Both the position numbers and the translations under genes were made by a program. Below the pieces are notes generated by a model. It saw only the letters and a list, made by a program, of their open reading frames with translations, made no database searches and was not told the origin of the DNA. Shown piece after piece: positions 59,506-64,000 of a stretch of 64,000 nucleotides of DNA (its first letter is position 1; every line of letters starts with the position of its first letter). This DNA comes from an uncultured Salinimicrobium sp. (GTDB lineage: Bacteria; Bacteroidota; Bacteroidia; Flavobacteriales; Flavobacteriaceae), in NCBI GenBank assembly GCA_946887075.1, contig CAMPKA010000014.1, positions 1-64,000 of the forward strand, read 5' to 3'.

Positions 59506-61998
59506 ATGAAACACACCTATGCAATTTCAGGAATGACCTGTAACGGATGCCGGACCTTTGTTGAAAATACACTGCGGAATGTGGAAGGCGTGAAGGAGGT
59601 GTCGGTGGACCTCCAAAAAGCAGAAGCGGAAATCGAGATGGAAGGTCACATTCCGCTGGAGAATTTCAGGCATGCACTTCAGGAGAAGGGAGGGCATTAC
59701 GATATTCATGCTCCTGGTGAGGAACCTGTTGCAGCTCCAGAACAAAAGAAACCAAAAGGCAAAGGGACAGGGAAATTCTATTGTCCCATGCACTGCGAAG
59801 GGGATAAAACGTATGACGCACCGGGAAACTGCCCCGTCTGTGGGATGGACCTGGTAGAGGAGGTAAGCCTGAAGGCCGAAGTGGTGCGTTATACCTGTCC
59901 GATGCATCCGGAAGTGATAGCAGATCAACCAGGAAGTTGCCCGATTTGCGGAATGGAGCTGGTCCGGATGCAGCCTGAGGCTTCCGCCGAAGAAAAAACC
60001 TATACCCGACTTCTTGGAAAATTTAAGATTGCCGTAATTTTCACGCTACCCATTCTGGTCATAGCCATGTCGGAGATGATTCCAGAAAATCCGCTTTATG
60101 GATTCTTTGAGCAACAGGTCTGGAATTGGATTCAGCTGGTCCTATCGCTGCCCGTGGTCTTCTACGCGACCTGGATGTTCTTTGAAAGGGCATGGCGCTC
60201 CCTGGTGACTTGGCATCTCAACATGTTTACTTTGATAGGCATTGGTGCAGGGATTGCCTGGGTTTTCAGTCTCTTTGCCCTCCTCGTTCCTGATTTCTTT
60301 CCGGACCAGTTCAAAACTGCCCACGGAAACGTCCATGTCTATTTCGAGGCCGCCACAGTGATTCTAACCCTGGTCCTCTTAGGGCAACTCCTGGAAGCTC
60401 GTGCCCATTCGCGCACGAATTCCGCGATCAAGGAATTGCTCAAGCTGGCTCCCAATCGGGCTACTGTGATTGTTGACGGGGTGGAGAAGGAGATTGGGGC
60501 AGATGAAATACAGGTAGGGGACATTCTCAGAGTCAGACCCGGGGAAAAAATTCCTGTTGATGGTCAGATTCAGGAAGGGGAGACCCATATAGACGAATCC
60601 ATGATTACCGGGGAACCAGTTCCCGTAGAGAAATCGGCCGGGGACAACGTAAGTTCGGGAACCATAAACGGGAACCGCAGCTTTACCATGCGTGCAGAGA
60701 AGGTAGGCGACGAAACGCTTCTTGCCCAGATCATCAGGATGGTCAATGAAGCCAGCCGTTCGCGTGCTCCCATCCAGAAACTGGCAGACCGGATATCGGG
60801 CTATTTCGTCCCTGTAGTGGTTCTCATTGCGGCGTTCACTTTTGCAGTCTGGGCCATATGGGGACCCGAACCTTCGTACGTATATGCATTGGTCAATGCG
60901 ATAGCGGTGCTGATCATTGCCTGCCCCTGTGCGCTGGGTCTGGCCACTCCGATGTCCGTAATGGTGGGTGTCGGAAAAGGGGCACAACATGGGGTACTGG
61001 TTAAAAATGCAGCGTCCCTGGAACAGATGGAAAAGATCGATCTATTGATCATTGACAAAACCGGGACGATTACTGAGGGAAGGCCTTCAGTAGAAAAGGT
61101 GGTCACGACTGGAGCGCTTTCTGAAGAGGAATTGCTTCGGTATTTGGCTGCAGTGAATGCCCGTAGTGAACATCCTTTGGCTGCTGCAACCGTCGCCTTC
61201 ACGAAATCGAGGAAAATCGAATTTCCGGAGGCAGCAGATTTTAGTTCTGTCACAGGAAAAGGGGTCGTCGGGGTCACTGAAGGGAAAGTGGTTGCCATAG
61301 GAAACGAAAAGCTTCTGGAGCAACAGGGAATCCAGGTTTCGGAAAAAGTGCGGGAGCAGGTGGAATCTGAACAAAGAAATGGCAGGACCGTATCCTATAT
61401 AGGTGTGGCAGGAAAAATTGCTGGTTATGTCACCATTACCGACACTATCAAGTCCACGAGCAGGAAAGCCTTGAACCTTCTGGCACAGGAAGGGGTGGAG
61501 GTGCTGATGCTGACGGGGGATAACGCGAACACCGCAGCAGCTGTTGCTTCAGAACTTAACCTATCAGGTTACAAGGCAGGGATGTTGCCGGAAGGGAAGC
61601 TGGAGGAGGTGCGGATACTTCAGGAGCAGGGAAAAAGGGTAGCGATGGCCGGAGATGGGATCAATGATGCTCCGGCTCTTGCCAAGGCTGATATAGGGAT
61701 TGCCATGGGCACCGGTACAGATGTTGCCATAGAGAGCGCTGAAATTACACTGGTCAAAGGAGATCTTCTTGGCGTTTTGAAGGCCAGGAGGCTGAGCCAA
61801 AAAGTTATGAGGAACATCAAACAAAACCTGTTTTTTGCCCTGATCTATAATTCCCTTGGAGTTCCGATTGCAGCAGGATTGTTATATCCTTTTTTCGGGA
61901 TTTTGCTCTCCCCGATGATCGCCGCCCTCGCGATGAGCTTTAGTTCTGTATCGGTGATCGGAAATGCGCTTCGGCTCCGTTCTGCAGATATTGACTGA
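59506..61998 (+). CDS. copA: CopA-like heavy-metal P1B-type ATPase
   Basis: An 830-residue copper-type P1B ATPase. The N-terminus has an HMA domain (1-68, [16 protein letters not shown], Cys12/Cys15). Two heavy-metal-binding domains follow (about 91-117, FYCPMHCEG and [11 protein letters not shown]; about 129-153, YTCPMHPEV and CPICGMELV). Eight membrane helices carry the CPC ion motif (Cys473-Pro-Cys475 in [14 protein letters not shown]). The phosphorylation site is Asp517 in DKTGTITEG, with TGE in ITGEPVP, HP in SEHPLAAA and [10 protein letters not shown]. It pumps Cu(I) or a similar ion out of the cytoplasm. The single HMA plus two HMBDs is typical of Bacteroidota. Confidence 0.93.
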   Translation: MKHTYAISGMTCNGCRTFVENTLRNVEGVKEVSVDLQKAEAEIEMEGHIPLENFRHALQEKGGHYDIHAPGEEPVAAPEQKKPKGKGTGKFYCPMHCEGDKTYDAPGNCPVCGMDLVEEVSLKAEVVRYTCPMHPEVIADQPGSCPICGMELVRMQPEASAEEKTYTRLLGKFKIAVIFTLPILVIAMSEMIPENPLYGFFEQQVWNWIQLVLSLPVVFYATWMFFERAWRSLVTWHLNMFTLIGIGAGIAWVFSLFALLVPDFFPDQFKTAHGNVHVYFEAATVILTLVLLGQLLEARAHSRTNSAIKELLKLAPNRATVIVDGVEKEIGADEIQVGDILRVRPGEKIPVDGQIQEGETHIDESMITGEPVPVEKSAGDNVSSGTINGNRSFTMRAEKVGDETLLAQIIRMVNEASRSRAPIQKLADRISGYFVPVVVLIAAFTFAVWAIWGPEPSYVYALVNAIAVLIIACPCALGLATPMSVMVGVGKGAQHGVLVKNAASLEQMEKIDLLIIDKTGTITEGRPSVEKVVTTGALSEEELLRYLAAVNARSEHPLAAATVAFTKSRKIEFPEAADFSSVTGKGVVGVTEGKVVAIGNEKLLEQQGIQVSEKVREQVESEQRNGRTVSYIGVAGKIAGYVTITDTIKSTSRKALNLLAQEGVEVLMLTGDNANTAAAVASELNLSGYKAGMLPEGKLEEVRILQEQGKRVAMAGDGINDAPALAKADIGIAMGTGTDVAIESAEITLVKGDLLGVLKARRLSQKVMRNIKQNLFFALIYNSLGVPIAAGLLYPFFGILLSPMIAALAMSFSSVSVIGNALRLRSADID

Positions 61999-62034
61999 AA
62001 AAGAGAAGAGCCCGGAATTTTTCTCCCGGGCTCT
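61996..62034 (-). terminator. Terminator hairpin between copA and the zinc protease gene
   Basis: AGAGCCCGG (62007-62015) pairs perfectly with CCGGGCTCT (62026-62034) with a 10-base loop. On the minus strand it is followed by TCTCTTTTTC, so it best serves the protease gene. On the plus strand no U-run follows, but the strong stem may also protect the copA mRNA end. Confidence 0.7.
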
Positions 62035-62060
62035 CCAAACTAACTAAACAACTAATTGAT

Positions 62061-64000
62061 TTATTCGTCTCCGTTCGGATCCAAAATGAGATCAATTCTT
62101 TCCAAGGCATCCTCAAGATGATACCGGGTCATGGTATCCCCACTTCGTCTCAGGTTATTCCTGATTTCTCTTTGTAGGTTTTCCAGTTCCCCCCGAACAA
62201 CCGGGCGGATATCACTTTGGGAGACGTCAATATCGCTCCTGGTGATCCAGGATCGGTAGCGGGTCGGGATTTCCGATTGTTCCTCAGTCATCAGATATCC
62301 CAGACGCTCGATGTAGGCACGTTGGAGATTTCTCCTGTAGGTATCTATGGCTTCTCCGGAATCAAGCTCACTCCAGATTCCCTGACGCAGGTCAGTCATC
62401 ATCTCTAGCAGGGTGTAAGCCTCTTCCTGATTGAGCTGTTCGTTCTCGATAATTCTTGCCAGTCGTCCGAAATCCAGAATATCCTCCAGGGTGTTCTCCT
62501 GGGTGTTCCGGAGACGCTCGATGCTGCCGTCAAACTCAATCTTGTTGAAGATGGCGGGTTCAATGAGCCACTCGGGGGTCTCAAACAATTGTTCCTGTAG
62601 GAAATCCATTGCCCTTTCCTGCTTCTCTGCAGGGACATGAACAAACACGGCTCCATCCTGATCATAAGTTTTGGTCGTTTTTATCACTCCGCCGATGTTG
62701 GCAGTCACATGTCCCATATAACGACGGAACTGGCTGAGGACCTGCCCGTACATGGTCTGGAGATCTTCGTAATCTTTTCCTTCCTCTGCAGTCCATTTGA
62801 TCAGATTCGGAACGATTCTCTTCAGGTTCTCAATTCCGTAGGTACTGGCCAGCATGGCATCGTCTCCAAGGTCTTCAGTCTGGGAACTCGGGTCGATGAC
62901 ATTCCCCTGCTGAGCGCCAAATCGGTACATCGCATCGCCAGCATGTTCCAGAATCCACTCATCAAGTATGGGTTTTTCCTCCATCCCGTACTTATTCAGG
63001 ATCGGCCGGTACCCCCACATGATGGCAAATTTATCATAAGGGCCGATTTCGGGCATCAGCGCCACATCCCCATCTTCTGGTTGGGCGATGTAATTGAAGC
63101 GGGCATAGTCCATGATTGAAGGTGCGGTGCCGTATTTCTGAGTGAATTCCGGACTTCGAAGGGAATCCACCGGATAGGCAACGCTGCTCCCCATGTTGTG
63201 AGGGAGTCCAAGAGTATGGCCTACCTCATGGGAAGATACGAACCTGATCAGGCGCCCCATGATATCGTCCTTAAAGGCTACCCCACGTGCATCCTCATTG
63301 ATGGCCGCAGTCTGAACAAAGAACCAGTTTCTGAGCAGGGTCATCACGTTATGATACCAGTTGATATCACTTTCGATGATCTCTCCCGAACGCGGGTCAC
63401 TTACGTGAGGTCCATTGGCGTTAGGAATCGGAGAGGCCAGGTAACGAACTACGGAATACCTTGCGTCCTCCGGACTCCAATCCGGATCTTCGGATACCGG
63501 AGGGGGATCTTTTGCGATGATCGCATTTTTAAACCCAGCTTCCTCAAAAGCGACCTGCCAGTCCTCAATGCCTTGCTTGATAAACGGCACCCATTTCTTC
63601 GGGGTTGCCCTGTCGACATAATACACTATTGGTTCCTTCGGTTCTACGAGTTCTCCCCTCTTGAATTTTTCTATGTCTTCGTCTTTCACCTCGAGTCTCC
63701 ATCGGTCCAGGTATTCAATGGTCCGGCTTTCCTGCGCTTCAAGACCGTAATCGACTTGCGATGTGGTAAACCAACCTACGCGCTCGTCGTAATATCTACG
63801 CTCCATGGGCACCTTCGGAAGCAGCACCATGGAATTGCTCATTTTAACGGAAATAGAGGCAGTACTAGCATTTGAGGGGGGTTCGGCTGCATTGTATGTC
63901 TTCACATGTCTCACCTCAATGTTCTGAGGATAGCTGCGGATCGTATCGATAAAGGAGCGGTCGGCATCAAGCCTGGAGATTTTATAATCCTTTCTGTTTC
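62061..64000 (-). CDS. Zinc-dependent metalloprotease (DUF5117-type), 5' end beyond window
   Basis: The frame stays open without a start to the right edge, so the N-terminus is cut; about 646 residues are visible. The first visible codons (NRKDYKISRLDADRSF, then YPQNIEVRHVKTYN) are mid-domain for a protein usually of about 800 or more residues. The zinc motif is VSSHEVGHTLGLPHNMGSS, the HExxHxxGxxH form. Flanking EDARYSVVRYLASPIPNA, DPRSGEIIESDINWYHNV and PSIMDYARFNYIAQPEDGD are typical of the Bacteroidota DUF5117/DUF4953 metalloproteases. A GTG at 63914 is an internal Val codon, not the start. The protein is probably exported. It is convergent with copA. Confidence 0.92.
   Translation of the reverse strand, partial: NRKDYKISRLDADRSFIDTIRSYPQNIEVRHVKTYNAAEPPSNASTASISVKMSNSMVLLPKVPMERRYYDERVGWFTTSQVDYGLEAQESRTIEYLDRWRLEVKDEDIEKFKRGELVEPKEPIVYYVDRATPKKWVPFIKQGIEDWQVAFEEAGFKNAIIAKDPPPVSEDPDWSPEDARYSVVRYLASPIPNANGPHVSDPRSGEIIESDINWYHNVMTLLRNWFFVQTAAINEDARGVAFKDDIMGRLIRFVSSHEVGHTLGLPHNMGSSVAYPVDSLRSPEFTQKYGTAPSIMDYARFNYIAQPEDGDVALMPEIGPYDKFAIMWGYRPILNKYGMEEKPILDEWILEHAGDAMYRFGAQQGNVIDPSSQTEDLGDDAMLASTYGIENLKRIVPNLIKWTAEEGKDYEDLQTMYGQVLSQFRRYMGHVTANIGGVIKTTKTYDQDGAVFVHVPAEKQERAMDFLQEQLFETPEWLIEPAIFNKIEFDGSIERLRNTQENTLEDILDFGRLARIIENEQLNQEEAYTLLEMMTDLRQGIWSELDSGEAIDTYRRNLQRAYIERLGYLMTEEQSEIPTRYRSWITRSDIDVSQSDIRPVVRGELENLQREIRNNLRRSGDTMTRYHLEDALERIDLILDPNGDE

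Overview
The window reads as chromosomal DNA of a flavobacterium (Bacteroidota, most likely Flavobacteriaceae). This rests on lineage-typical families (an XrtF exosortase with its partner, an HYC_CC_PP protein, a GYDIA-type GHMP kinase, 6-bladed beta-propeller lipoproteins, a DUF5117-type zinc protease), on several exact matches to the Bacteroidota -7 promoter element TAnnTTTG, and on the lack of Shine-Dalgarno sites. There is no rRNA, CRISPR array, phage module or intact insertion sequence. The one RNA gene found is tRNA-Phe.

Region 1 (1 to about 8.6 kb) is visibly AT-rich and loosely packed and ends beside tRNA-Phe. Except for one small lipoprotein, its genes lie on the minus strand: two 6-bladed beta-propeller lipoproteins, a decayed fragment, a signal peptidase I, a Wzy_C/O-antigen-ligase-like membrane protein with a C-terminal TPR region, a six-cysteine exported peptide resembling the NVEALA family, and a third beta-propeller lipoprotein that runs off the left edge. 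I consider this the best candidate for a poorly described system: a cassette that exports, trims and perhaps glycosylates a small cysteine-rich peptide, with surface lipoproteins as partners.

Region 2 (9.1-16.7 kb) is a dense housekeeping operon for the cell envelope: coaX, an outer-membrane beta-barrel, a TPR protein, LptC, a 62-residue membrane protein, a CNNM/CorC-type protein and a PpiD/SurA-type folding factor. Region 3 (17.0-29.0 kb) is a glycan locus without SusC/SusD: two different GH127-type enzymes, an (alpha/alpha)6 glycosidase with F5/8C modules, a sialate O-acetylesterase-like enzyme, a metallophosphoesterase and a PhyH-type dioxygenase, with a divergent AraC regulator.

Region 4 (29.0-49.8 kb) is core metabolism and envelope: mevalonate-pathway genes (HMG-CoA reductase and GHMP kinase), a DPP4-like peptidase next to a POT peptide transporter, a thioredoxin, surE-lpxB-NlpC/P60, a Prc-type protease, and the elongasome operon purH-mreB-mreC-mreD-mrdA-rodA, followed by a MacB-type permease and a GAF/fRMsr protein.

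Region 5 (49.8-62.0 kb) joins an exosortase pair (XrtF and its associated protein) to a copper/heavy-metal defence cluster: HYC_CC_PP protein, CusA-, TolC- and CusB-like efflux parts, a DUF3347 lipoprotein, an AraC-type regulator with an N-terminal HMA-like domain, and a CopA-like P-type ATPase. Two copies of a heptamer spaced exactly 21 bp sit upstream of copA and are a candidate operator. The right edge holds most of a zinc-dependent metalloprotease gene, cut at its 5' end.
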